Source of the DNA: Erythroxylum novogranatense
Taxonomy: Eukaryota; Streptophyta; Magnoliopsida; Malpighiales; Erythroxylaceae
Direction of reading: 5' to 3'
DNA length: 64,000 nucleotides
NCBI GenBank assembly: GCA_029891385.1
Contig: CM057228.1
Span: 85,548,964-85,612,963, forward strand
In this document: piece by piece, positions 22,863 to 34,300 of the stretch
How the letters are laid out: each line of letters starts with the position of its first letter
How positions within the stretch are numbered: position 1 is the stretch's first letter
Program-made: the position numbers and the translations under genes
Notes under the pieces: model-generated
Databases searched by the model: none
The model's input: the letters and a program-made list of their open reading frames with translations, nothing else
Told to the model about the DNA's origin: nothing

Positions 22863-22940
22863 TGAACTGCTTTTTTACTTAATGGTTTTAATAAGATGTC
22901 CACCCATTGATACTGCTTCAACGAATCTGTCCATTTCGAA

Positions 22941-23393
22941 AACACATTACAAATGCATGACTTAATGGAAGAAATGGGAAAGGAAGTTGTCGTCAAGAAT
23001 CTAGATATCCCAATACACGTAGTAGATTATGGGATCCAAAAGATGTCTTTAAAGTCTTGGCAGAGGACAAGGTAAAATTAGTCACTTACTTTTATATGAG
23101 AATTTTAAGTTGTGTATTGATATTATCTTAAGAAAATATATATTGCAAAACTTTGAACTTATGGTTTTCAAATAAGGATATTTTAAACATACTTTCAATT
23201 ATTATAATATAATTTTGAAAATCATTTTAACTTTCTTTTTACTAAAAAATATTTGATTGTTATTTCTTAGGGAGCGGAAGCAGCAGAAAGTATAAGGTTG
23301 GATATGTCCAAAATATAGGAGATAGATTTAAATGCAGAAGTGGATATATGGCCATGGTTATTCGTTAGGGGATGTAGCCTTGTTCAAGTTCAA
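22941..23393 (+). pseudogene. TNL-type resistance gene fragment (end of NB-ARC exon, intron, next exon)
   Basis: The first part encodes the NB-ARC MHD motif LQMHDLMEEMGKEVV and then, after one frameshift, RLWDPKDVFKVLAEDK, the canonical exon end in TIR-NBS-LRR genes. A GT donor at 23072 and AG acceptor at 23270 bound a 199-bp intron. The following exon starts with AEAAESIRLDMSKI, then a stop, then EIDLNAEV. The LRR region does not follow. TNL proteins are intracellular immune receptors; the MHD motif controls nucleotide-dependent activation. This fragment is non-functional. Confidence 0.85.
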
Positions 23394-23631
23394 TTTAGAT
23401 GAACATGCAAATATGAAATCACGAAGTCAAGCGCCACTCCATTATATTCCTAATATCAGGATCAATTCTATTAAGCATTCGAGTTTCCTACTACAGTGTC
23501 CATTATGTTTTATAGAAAATTTGATGTAGTTCGTCAAAGCTCGTTACTTCTTTCACAAGGAAATTGAACTTCCGTCTGTTTTTCTGATTCGTCTGCTTTT
23601 GTGCTTCGTCTGTTTTTGTTCGTATCTTAAG

Positions 23632-24070
23632 AAAAATATATATTGCAAAAATTTGAACTTATGGTTTTCAAATAAGGATATTTTAAACATACTTTCAATT
23701 ATTATAATATAATTTTGAAAATCATTTTATCTTTCTTTTTTACTAAAAAAAATATTTGATTGTTATTTCTTAGGGAGTGGAAGCAACAAAAAGCATAAGG
23801 TTGGATATGTTCAAAATACAGGAGATAGATTTAAATGCAGAAGTGGATATATGACCATGGTTATTCGTTAGGGGATGTAGCCTTGTTCAAGTTCAATTTA
23901 GATGAACATGCAAGTACAGAAATCCTGAAGTGTGGCGTCACTCCATTATAATCCTAATATCAGGATCAATTCTATTAAGCATTCGAGTTTCCTACTCTAG
24001 TGTCCATTATGTTTTATAGCAAATTTGATGTAATTCGTCAAAGCTCGTTACTTCTCTCACAAGGAAATTG
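23632..24070 (+). pseudogene. duplicated intron-exon of the TNL fragment
   Basis: Repeats 23106-23565 at a period of about 503 bp, including the intron tail, the AG acceptor (tag ends 23773) and an exon starting GVEATKSIRLDMFKI. The first-copy stop within 'KI*EIDL' is Gln here, so this copy is older or better preserved at that site, but it stops soon after (at about 23853). It ends where CAGAC-family LTR sequence in inverse orientation begins. Confidence 0.8.
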
Positions 24071-24540
24071 AACTTCCGTCTGCTTTTGTGCTTTATCTGT
24101 TTTTGTTCGTATCGTTGCTTTTCGTCTGTCTTTATGTCTTCGTCTTACTTTTGTATTCTCCGTCTGTATTGTTAACTTCGTCTACTTTTTCAACTCCGTT
24201 TATATTTTTAACTTCATCTAATTTTTCAATTCCGTCTATATTTATAACTTCGTCAACTTTTTCAACTCCATTTATTTTTAACTTCGTCTACTTTCTCAAC
24301 TCTGTCTGTTTTTCTCTTCTTCGTCTGTCTTTTCAACTTCGTCTGTTAGAGGTGAGGAAAAGCAGACGATGGAAAGCAAACCAAAGCAAATCACCTCCGA
24401 ATTAAGAAGCGAGACGATAGAAGTGAAACGATCAAAGTCAGATATTGAAAAGTGAAAAGCAGACTGAAGTAAGACATAAAGCAGAAAAAGTTAGAGCAAG
24501 CGAAACTAAGACATAAAACTTTACAAAGCAATATGTCACA
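24071..24540 (-). repeat. copia-type LTR scraps, mainly inverse orientation
   Basis: 24075-24345 is rich in CTTCGTCTGC / TTCGTCTGT words, the reverse complement of the CAGAC-type LTR repeats; similar words occur at 23565-23630. From about 24355 to 24480 the orientation flips to forward (AAAAGCAGACGATGGAAAGC). No gene. Confidence 0.6.
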
Positions 24541-25400
24541 TTCTTGAAAAATAGCACGGCGATATATGCGATTACTATATTATTCAAATCTGCACTACGC
24601 CTTCTAAAACTTTACAAAGCTGTAGGCTTCCTAGCTATATCGACAGAGACTGACGATGAATATGCTCATATCCAAGTCTGCACTACGCCTTCTTTGTTGC
24701 ACGCATCCATTTTCAGATTAAAGTAGATGATTCCTGGTGATAATCCTGAAACCTCGCTTTGTGAGGAGCTCCTTTCGACATGAGAAAATATATGTACAAG
24801 GAAAGAGGATCTTTGGTGGTGAAGTAATGTTTTGCAATTTATGATAAATCTCCTCATATCCAAGTCTGCACTACGCTTTCTTTGTTTGAGGCACTCTTTT
24901 TCAGAAGTCTCGACTACGTCTTCTTTATTCGTGTCATCTGTTTTACCGATGGCAACATGATAAATCTCCTCATATCCAAGTCTGTTGTAGGCCAACAACA
25001 ACAGTGGACAATAACAACTGTCGACGGCAACAACAATGAAACTCGAAAAACATATGTACACACCAAAACAAAAAAAGCTTAAAGAAGATTTACAAGTAAA
25101 GAGACGATGCGAAGTCTCGACTACGTCTTCTTTATTCATGCCATCTGTTTTACTGATGGCAACATGATAAATCTCCTCATATCCAAGTGCATCAGTAGCC
25201 AACAACAACGGTGGGACAAACAACAACGATCGACGGCAACAACAACGAAACTCGGAAAACATCTGTATACACCAAAACAAAAAAAGCTTAAAGAAGATTT
25301 ACAAGTAAAGAACAACTGGAAACCGAGACGATGCGATTACAACATTCGACGTCTAGTTGGTGAACAACCTTATGCTAGGTTCACGTCCTAGGTTCACGTC
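24541..25400 (-). repeat. 207-bp tandem duplication with an open minus-strand frame
   Basis: The passage GAAGTCTCGACTACGTCTTC starts at 24904 and again at 25111 (period 207 bp), and a third, partial related unit lies at about 24660-24900. The minus strand stays open from 25280 to 24666 (204 codons) and repeats LGYEEIYHVAI.KTD.NKEDV twice. The repeated peptide is not a family I recognise. No splice context or promoter was evident, so translation is unproven. Confidence 0.5.
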
Positions 25401-25896
25401 GAAACCACCGATACTCTGTCGACACCAACAACAGCTACGACAACCACAGCTGGAATGGAAAAAGCAGAGGAAGGCAAGGGCGGAGAGGAAAAACAAAGAC
25501 AGAGAAAGGAGACAACATGGATCTATTCCGTGATCGTCCATCCCATTCGCTCTTTAAGTAGTCACAAGTGCGGCCGCCTGACAAACTATTGCATCAAAAG
25601 ATTGGGTCAGAAGATTGCGTGCATATCGCACTTATCTGGGTGGTCAGAAGATTGCGTGTATATCGCGCGAAGACACAAAATTCAATAAACAAAACGAAAG
25701 AAAAAGAAAGAATATAAGCCGCTGGATTAAATGGACAATAGGGATCTATTCCGTGGTCGTCCATCCGGTCGCTCTTAGTATATATACTTAATGAGGTCAC
25801 CAGATATGTTGTTTGCCTTTTTCATTATTTGTCAAAAATAATTGAAATAATGATGCTTAAACTGCAACTGCCACTGATGTTTGCAACGGCCTAATC
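25401..25896. other. unassigned sequence left of the Harbinger element
   Basis: No gene recognised. The phrase GGATCTATTCCGTG.TCGTCC occurs at about 25518 and 25743, and AGAAGATTGCGTG at 25609 and 25645, suggesting small local duplications. Confidence 0.4.
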
Positions 25897-25899
25897 TGA

Positions 25900-25920
25900 C
25901 GCTGCGTTTGGTTAGCGTCT
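25900..25920 (+). repeat. left terminal inverted repeat of Harbinger element, TSD TGA at 25897-25899
   Basis: CGCTGCGTTTGGTTAGCGTC; pairs with 41119-41139 with mismatches at the second and sixteenth positions. The GCGTTTGGTT core resembles other plant PIF/Harbinger ends. Confidence 0.85.
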
Positions 25921-26109
25921 GCAGCATGCAAAGACGGGACGAGACGGAACAGGACAGGACAGGATAGGACAAGAATTGAAGACAGGGAGATGTTTGGTTG
26001 CGGTGGACAGAACAGGGATAATTGTCCACGTCCTAAGGACATAAATGTATTTGGTTGTCGTCTTCAGGACAAAAAACAGTATTAATGACATAAATGCCCC
26101 TGTAGTGTA

Positions 26110-26426
26110 AAGACTTGTAGATGTGCAAAGATGGTTTTTAGTATTATTTTTATTATTAATATTGTTAATAATAATATTATTGTTGTTGTTATGTATAATT
26201 ATAATTATAATTATTAGTATGTTTAATAATAAAATAGTAATTATTATGATATTATTATTATTATATAAAATTTTATACTATTATATTTTTTATGATATTA
26301 TGAATATTATTTTGGTTAGTGCTATTATGATAATTATTATAATAACGTATGAATATTATTAATATTACTATTATTACAATTGTTATTATTTTGTTTATTA
26401 TTATTATTACTATTATTACAATTGTT

Positions 26427-26465
<39 letters not shown>

Positions 26466-27060
26466 TCATTATTATTATTATTATTAGTATATTATATTAT
26501 TATTATTATTATGTTTAATAATAAAATTATTATTATTATTATACATTTTAATATTAATAATAATATTATTAAAAATATGACTAGAATTAAAGTAGTTAAC
26601 ATTATTAATATTATTTTGATTATTGCTATTATTATTAGTATATTTACGTTGTAATATTATGTTTTGATTATTATAATTGTTATTATTATTAATATTATTA
26701 TTATTATGACCTATTATTAATATGGTTCTATTATTATTTTATTACGCTTATTATTAGTATCACTATTTCCAACGATGACAAGTATTTGTTGGTGTGTTTA
26801 TTGTTAGTATGATATTTGTTAAAGAAAATTAAACATGTTATTATAATTATTAATTATTATTGTTGTTACTTATAATAAGATTTAGTATATAGTTTGTAAT
26901 AAAACTAAAATTAATGATTATTACTATTATTGTTCTTTGTCATTACTTCTATTATCAAGTAATATAATTTATTTTGAGTTTATTATTATTATTATTGTAA
27001 TTATGACTATTATTTATCTTCTTATAATTATGATTATTATTATGAAAATTAGCAAAATAA
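26110..27060. repeat. ATT/TTA microsatellite expansion
   Basis: About 950 bp dominated by degenerate ATT/TTA triplets. Long frames on it read as Ile/Leu runs and are by-products of the repeat. It lies between the left terminus and the RNase-H-like ORF and inflates the element. Confidence 0.85.
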
Positions 27061-27190
27061 TTTAACAAAGCATCTAAACATTAATATAATTAATTACATA
27101 ATACGTTGGAAAAGCATCGTCAACCATCCAAATTCTAATACATAATTGAGCTAACATCTAAGCATTCATGACATTAAATACGTTGATGCC

Positions 27191-27676
27191 TTAAAATTTA
27201 TTGAGAATTTCGAGGATAATAATGCCGAAAATGACCCCAACAGTAAATACGAATAATGTTTGACTCTATGCCAAAGTTTGGTTGAATGTTGCAGTTGCAT
27301 GTGGATGTTGAGTTGTTGGCTGTGAAAATTGAAGCGCGAATGGTGAGGGTTTCATTGCATGTGGTGGTTGAGCTGTTTGCATAGAAAATTGTAGCGGGAT
27401 TGGTGAGGGTGCAGTTACAAGTGGTTGTTGAGATTATGGCAGTGTGGATTGAGGCGGGATTGGTTGGGGTTCAGTGGCAGCTGGTTGAATTTCGTCGTGT
27501 GGACGGATGGTCCTGTTTCGATCCATGGCAAAAGCAGTTTCAGCTTCTACCAAGGTGAGAAACCCCTTGAACCTAGCATTTGGGAAGCTCTCAACAAGCA
27601 ATTTGACGTCCTCTCAGCTGGTGAAAATACCTACTTGACGTCCGGTAAAGACAACATAGAATCCATACCTGGCCAT
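27191..27676 (-). pseudogene. RNase H1-N/viroplasmin-like domain protein with C-terminal hydrophobic tail, third ORF of the Harbinger element
   Basis: The minus-strand reading from ATG (27674-27676) to TAA (27191-27193) is 161 codons with three in-frame stops and no frameshift. Residues ~4-48 (RYGFYVVFTGRQVGIFTS, SFPNARFKGF, EAETAFAM) match the small hybrid-binding domain at the N terminus of eukaryotic RNase H1, also called the viroplasmin domain. The conserved Trp after FTS is a stop here. The middle is Pro/Gln-rich with repeats (PSPIPLQFS, PSPFALQFS). The last ~22 residues (LFVFTVGVIFGIIILEI) form a probable membrane anchor. It is co-oriented and downstream of the Myb ORF and transposase. 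No RNase H catalytic domain follows. Confidence 0.65.
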
Positions 27677-27935
27677 ATTATACCTGTACCTGCAAATTAA
27701 TCATCTCATAACCATTCATAGACGTACAAAAATTGTAAACATTAAATAATTAAAAACCCTACCATTCTTCATTAATAAATAGAGATACAAATGCAGTCCA
27801 ACCTATATGATATGATCACAAAACATCAGTCCAAATGCAAGCACAAATACATATAGTTCAAAGCATAGGTACCATCATACATGTCCATTATATAGTGAAC
27901 ATAAAGCATACAAATTATGACAACATATTAAAAAG

Positions 27936-28885
27936 TCAATGATTCCTATCTAATAGGCTCCGCATATAATCCCGCCTTTGTGCTGCATTTGCACCCCAGA
28001 AAATATTCCCCACATAAGGATTCATTGAGAAGATGTGGAGAGCCCTGATAACCTCTTCGTTAGAGAAACCCAATCCCACAAGCTCATCACCTAGCTGGGT
28101 AATTGGTGGACCCACGGTAAGTGCATCTGCAATTATCTAGGCACTCCGAATTTGCAAGTCAGCAGAGTGAGAAATTGTGGCGGCAATGCTTTCCAGCACT
28201 TTAGTGTCCCTGCTCTTCCTTTTCCCCCTATTTTGTTGGTTCCCGTCTGTGTTGGTAGATGAGGCGATGAGATCCGCCAGATGCATGTAAGAAGCGATAA
28301 CGGTGTATCTCTGGAATTGGTTCAAACAACGCCTCAAGAATCGTGAACTCCGCTTGGTGCATCTCCTCCAGATTTCATCTGCATCGTTGGGTAAGCTGCA
28401 TCCCCATGGTCCTCTCGTACTGCACTGTGGCTCTATCTTTCCCAAAGACAAACTCAAGTCTAGGGTAAATAGGGAATGGCTTGCCAGGGGTATAGTACCT
28501 ATTAGGGTGTTTCTGAGAATAGTGCAAAGATGGTTGTTAGCATGATACACAATGTGTAATACATTAACATGCGTGTATGAACAACCTACCGTCAAGCACT
28601 TGCTTGCTGTCTACCTCGACACATTGCTTGGTTTCATTCCACCCAAACCCACTGCATTGCAACATGTCATATCTTTGCCGATATTTTCCTAAGCCTCTTA
28701 TGTTTATTTTGTATATGTCTCTTCTCAATTCCACACCCAGGGAACTTCTCAACCATGAGTGTGGCAATCAGTTGGAAAGTCCCTGGCTTAAATTGTCCAT
28801 TATCGGTCCTTTTGCCACCAACAACTGCATCCTCCAAGAAGGTAACAAATGCGTCTGTCTCTCCATTTGTCCAAACCCGTGACAT
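27936..28885 (-). pseudogene. Myb/SANT-like accessory ORF of the Harbinger element
   Basis: Exon 1 (to ~28590) carries VWTNGETDAFVTFLEDAVVG, FKPGTFQLIATLM and, after a frameshift near 28680, QCSGFGWNETKQCVEVDSKQ. These are the Myb/SANT-like DNA-binding features of Harbinger second ORFs. A GT...AG intron (28513-28589) leads to exon 2 with YYTPGKPFPIYPRLEFVFGK and, at the C terminus, GDELVGLGFSNEEVIRALHI and FWGANAAQRRDYMRSLLD. The stop is at 27936. In the family this protein binds the termini and helps the transposase enter the nucleus. Start chosen at the Met before SRVWTNG; the frame extends further upstream. Confidence 0.8.
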
Positions 28886-29226
28886 TGCACCTAAACCATA
28901 CAGTGTCATACCCCAACATAATAACAAACCATTTCCATCAATGAGTAATTTGGTTCTTGTTTGCATTAATGAAGACAATATCGAATTAAACAAAACATGT
29001 TATTAAGTACAAAGACAATAAAGGAACAACAATGAAATTCAATCAATCCCTCAAATCAATTACAATGAAACACGACCAAATTTAATCCCTGAAATCAATT
29101 ACAATGAAACACGACCAAATATAATCCCTCAATTCAATACAAACTGTATTTAAGTAAATTAAAGTGCACAACTTAATGGTTTCTTCTCCATTCATCAAAC
29201 ATGTTGTTAGCTAATTCCGCTCTCCA

Positions 29227-30558
29227 TTAACTCCATTCATTACTTGTCTCGACACAATCAAAAAATTCAGGTAATGGTGCATCTTCCCCAATTGGCACTT
29301 CGTCAGGTTCCATGTCAGCAAGCTCTGCTGGATCAGAACTCATATGCAATCTAATGAAATTGTGAAGAAGGCAGCATGCAAGAATGATGTGCATATGAGT
29401 GGATGCTGAGTAAAAAGATGGATTTATGAGGATTTTCCATCTTTTTTTCAGTAAACCAAATGCACGTTCAATAACATTTCTGGCCGACGAGTGTCTCTTA
29501 TTATAGAGCTCCTCTGCATTCCTAGGTGCCCTCCCATCTCTTGCCCACTCTTGAATATGGTATCTTGTGCCTCTAAAAGGTGAAAGAAAACCAGGTCCAT
29601 TGGTATAGCCAGCATCTACTAAGTAGTAATTTCCTATAAGCAAATGACACTATTACTATGATATATGTAATCAAACGGTATACATAAATGACAAATTTCT
29701 AAAAATTCATTTCTAACATACCCCGGGGTACTTGCAGTCCATTAGGCCTAGTCACAGCATCATGCAGAACCCTGGAATCCGCTGCTGAACCCTCCCATCC
29801 CGTAAGAACATAAACAAAGTTTAAGTTCTTGTCGCACACTCCTAAAACATTAGTGCATATTCTCCCTTTCCTACCTCGATATCTGGGCTTGTCTGCCTGG
29901 GGAACTATTATGTCCAAATATGTCCCATCGAGAGCACCAAGGCAACCCTTTGTTTAAAATTCCAATCAAAAAACGGTTGTAGTTAACTAATTTCATCAAA
30001 CAAGAAATGACATACTGTATTGTCGCTAAATAACATTACTAACCTTAAACCATTTCCATCTAGTGTCTGTGCAATCCTCAGGAACGGGTATGGGCTTGAC
30101 CAATAACAGATGTTGAAGCTTTAAAACAACTTTCAACACACTGTGGAAAACCTACTTATTATCTCTCCTGACCTCATAAATCGAACTTATAATACCCTAT
30201 TAGATTCATTTTGTGCTAATATTCTAAGGAATATTAAAACTTTTTCTTCAATGGATACATGACTCGTATTTGTCAACCCACCATTGACCTGAAGCATCTC
30301 ACATAACAATGTAAATGCATTACTATCCATCCTTATATCCCACTGGGTATTCCTATCCCCCTCATGCAAAATCCTATCTACATTGGCTGCCCTATTTGGT
30401 ACTGTCAATGCCCTACTTCCTCTCGTATTTTCACTTCTACGTCATCTTTTAGTGTATATATACAAGCAAACGAGCAAGGCCATCCTCATGAGATCCATTT
30501 GCCCTTTCATAATCTCATACAAAGCCAGACACTTAATTATACGATCATGAGCCATTGA
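29227..30558 (-). pseudogene. PIF/Harbinger DDE transposase
   Basis: Order on the minus strand: an N-terminal region (30187-30430: DRILHEGDRNTQWDIRMDSN, SIEEKVLIFLRILAQNESNR), then a HTH-side block (~30040-30180: KPIPVPEDCTDTRWKWFK) reached through two frameshifts, then the catalytic domain. The three acidic residues are visible: Asp in [15 protein letters not shown], Asp in [13 protein letters not shown], and Glu in RNVIERAFGLLKKRW. An 88-bp GT-AG intron (29634-29721) splits the domain. The gene ends at a stop at 29227. The catalytic triad is intact but the frameshifts upstream make this copy non-autonomous unless a repair or alternate start exists. Confidence 0.88.
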
Positions 30559-31239
30559 TTCCAAATATCAAAAGTATAACTGTCTGCAAACAGAAAACAT
30601 TGTAACGTTCAAACACTAGATTTGTACATATGTATAGAATAGTAAGATGTGTAACAACTCCATTGAAGAAATGCATTGATTCCATTCTATACTTGTTTTC
30701 CTATGCATATATAATTGGCATATTGTATTTGTAGTGTCATATCCATTATATTGTTCTATACTTGTTATTTGATTGTCATATATGGTAAGTTAAGACTTGC
30801 TTACCAGGAATTACAAACATACAGTGTTCTATGTTGAATTTCACTTTTTTAATGACTGCGTAATACTTGACAGCCCTTAACTTACCACTATAAGTTGTCA
30901 ACAATATGTACAAATAGAACGACTTGGTACTAATTCAACATAATACTGCATTGAGACTATTAATATTGTATTTTTATTGGTATTTCGAACCCTTTGCAAG
31001 GTTGGTTTTGGATTATTTGCTTAAGAGCTCCATGTTGTGTTTCAGCTGCCTCTATCATTCGTCATTGTTTTGACACTCAATCATGAAGCCTTTACATGTT
31101 GGTCATAATGTTGTTGATCTTCATCATTGTAAATCTTTTATTCAGTTGAAAACTCAACTAAAAATTTTGTTATTTGATTTTTTGGTTGGCATATGCAAAC
31201 ATAGTAAATGTCATAATTTACTATGTTTCGTATGCAAGT
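30559..31239. other. Harbinger sequence upstream of the transposase
   Basis: No ORF of note. Phrases here (TATACTTGTTTTCCTATGC at 30686) recur at about 38185 on the far side of the LTR insertion, suggesting an older internal duplication split by it. Confidence 0.5.
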
Positions 31240-31244
31240 AGTAA

Positions 31245-31339
31245 TGTTGGATCCCGTTACCGGAACCCAACTACTTAAACAGATTCCCTCCTACGGACGC
31301 ATGATTCCTTATAAACTCTTCTTGCTCTGATACCATAAA
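31245..31339 (-). repeat. extra LTR-end plus primer-site module at the 3' terminus of the nested element
   Basis: Begins TGTTGGATCCCGTTACCGGA, like the LTR edge at 36335, runs through CCCAACTACTTAAACAG and ends with GCTCTGATACCATAAA before the main LTR edge TGTTGGCACCCG at 31340. GCTCTGATACCA (31324-31335) is a second primer-binding site, located where none should exist outside a 3' LTR. Confidence 0.75.
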
Positions 31340-34300
31340 TGTTGGCACCCGATCTGGGAACCAACTACATAAGCAGAACGGAAACCGAACCAAACGGAAA
31401 CGAAGGGAAGCGGAAATTTCGGATCGAAAACAAAATGCGGAAGCGAACAAACCAAAAGTAAGCGGAAGCAAATGCAATGAAGCAAGAACTAATCGAATCA
31501 AACGAGCAGATTCAATCGAATATAGCGGTTAAATAATCGAATCTGAATCACAAAGCGAACGAATGTTTAAAGGGATCGAATCGAATGCAAATCGAATACG
31601 GATAGAAAACAAAGTAAGCAAACAAATCAATTTAAACTGAAAACACCTTCCGACATCCGTGAATCAAGAAAGAACAGAAAGCGAGAATCGCGTTGGGAAT
31701 TCCTAAGACGTTCCAAAATCCGTATAATTTTTTTTTCTTTTCTTTTCTTATTCTCATTTCTTTCTCGTTACTCAATCACATACAACGTCATACACAATCT
31801 TATATAAATTCATACCAATCTCAAATTACATTTTAACCCCGATTTTATCAAAATTTTCAAGATAATCACGCCTTTATCCTAACCCAAACTCGCAAGGGTT
31901 CAAAATACACTTCTAAAACTCAAACAATCATACACATCAAAATCAACCGGACCCTTCGTCCGGATCTCAACAGATAAACACAAACCTATTTCTAAACCGC
32001 TTCAAATTGTAACTCAATACACTAGTCTCATCAATCAAACTCATTCCCGAATCAAACATAAATATATATTCCAAACATCATACACAAATTCATATACAAA
32101 TTCCAAATATTCAAAATCTAACATATTCGAATGTCGAAACCGACGTTTCACATTCTTTCATCCGATCTCCGTCAAAACACGGAGATAGGGATGAAAGAGG
32201 GGTGAGCTCGAAGCTCGTGGATAACACATTTATAAATCGATAAATAAGCGGAAATCATTTTCACAAGCTTTTGCCAAAAGGGCTAATTTTTCAAACTTTA
32301 TAATTTTTCAAACAATTTCCTCAAACACTTTTCATATTTTCAAACTTTTCATAGTCATCTCACTTTTCTTATTTTTTTTCTTCAAAATTCTCGAATTTTC
32401 ATAAATATGTATGCAACATACTGAAACAAAATTGAAAACACATAGCATATCGAATGGTATGGCTAGGTCCAACAGAGCGTCTCGCATGGACCCCCATAGC
32501 GGTCCATGCGATCGTGAATGAAACGCATTACACTTTCCGCATTGCGGTCCAAGTAGCCGTGAAGGAGTCCGAATCGGACTCCGTGCACTAGCGGGCAACT
32601 GGAGAAGGCTATACACATAGAGACAACAATGACTCACCAAAGGACCTACCAAACCCACATAATACATATCGAAAACGGAAATTCAAATCGTCCGAAGGCA
32701 CTTTCCAAATTTTTGATTTTTCATATATTCACATAATACATACAATTAAATCACTCAATCAATCAATCAATAACTTCAGACTTTACATAATTTAGCAATG
32801 CATACATAACAAAATGAACTTTCAAAATTTCTATTTTCTTTTCGGACATAATTCAACTTGTAATAATTTTTCGAAATCCTTTGAAATCACAATTTCAAAC
32901 ATTAACCAACCTTTCTTTTCAAACACTTACTAAAACAATAATGTATCAAAATCCAAAATTTTGCTTTCTTTAATTTTTCAAAATCGCTTTCTTTAATTTT
33001 TCAAAAATTGCATATTGCTCACAAATCAAAATATAAATATGCTACCCACCTCGAAATGACGCTAGAAGTTTATCCCGAGCTTCAATTTCATCCTTGCTTC
33101 TTTCCTTCTTTCACTTAAATCGACCTAAACCAAAATCACCCAAATTCCACATCATAAATTTGTATAATCTCAAAATTAACTATCGGAAATTCATAATTAT
33201 CATATTTCCAAGCTATTTCAATCTCCAATTTTGAAAATCCCCAATTTTCAAAATTGGCCTAAACCAATACACCCAAATTCAATCTCATAAATAACTGAAT
33301 TTCAAAACTAACTTCACAATTCATCAATTCATACTAATTCCAAAATATCTAAACCCTCAATTTCAAAAATCTCCAAATCTTAAAATTGGCCTAAACCAAT
33401 TTATCCCAATTCAATACCATAAAATACAAATTCTTCGAAATTGATTTCATATATCATCAATTCATCATATTTCCTATAATTCTACACCAAAATATCTCAA
33501 AATTCTCAATCATAAAATTAAGCCTAAACCTTAATCAATTTTCCATCCAAAATTAAACCCAACCTAAAGCATTAATATCAAAACCAACTTCATAAATCAC
33601 AAACCCATATCATTATCTATATTTCTCAATCAAAAATTCAACAAAATCTCAAAGTTGAAAATTTTATCTTACCTCTTTTCTCCTCCAAATTCGAATTTTC
33701 TTGGTTCCTTAGGAAGCTCTCATCATTCTACACTCTTTTCCCTCTTGGAAAAATCCCAAAAGCCTTAAGAATTGAGTAGAAAAATTAAAACTAAACTTTC
33801 TCCCTCTTCTTTCTCCATACGAAAGAGCTTCTCATCTTTCTCTTCTTATTTCTTTCTTCTTTCTCCCTTTTTCTAGAAAAAACGTGAACTTCCAGCCTTT
33901 ATGTTGATTAAAACAACATCCACTTTGGTGTTTAGAGCCATGTCATTAAGTGATGTCCAAAAAGACCAAAATGCCCCTCACATGTAACTTTATGTCATGT
34001 CTACTTGCGGTTTTGATTCGCACTATCGAGTTGAAGGAATTTGTTAAAACTTCCTTCTTGAGAAATGTTACTCTCAATCATACGAATCCAACGCCACCGA
34101 CCGCGCTCAATTCCGATCACTACATCAAAAGTTATGTGCAAAACAATTCGGGTAAATCCACATTCTAACATATTTTCCGTCCAAAATTGCACATTCTTAA
34201 TCCCAGAATTGAAACTCGATGTCTTCATAACAATTGTAGCCTTATGTCTCTAGTTTAATTCAAAACAATAATTGCCTCATTTCGATTCCCAGATCAAAAG

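Noticed and set aside
26123..26654. Long plus-strand frames rich in Ile and Leu that look like membrane proteins
   Set aside because: They read straight through an ATT/TTA triplet repeat; any frame on such DNA gives Ile/Leu/Tyr/Asn runs.
27425..27700. 91-codon plus-strand frame in the Harbinger element
   Set aside because: It is the antisense shadow of the RNase-H-like domain ORF, whose domain resemblance is on the minus strand.
28303..29006. Plus-strand frames of 80-101 codons over the Myb/SANT gene
   Set aside because: Antisense shadows; the conserved motifs and splice signals are on the minus strand.
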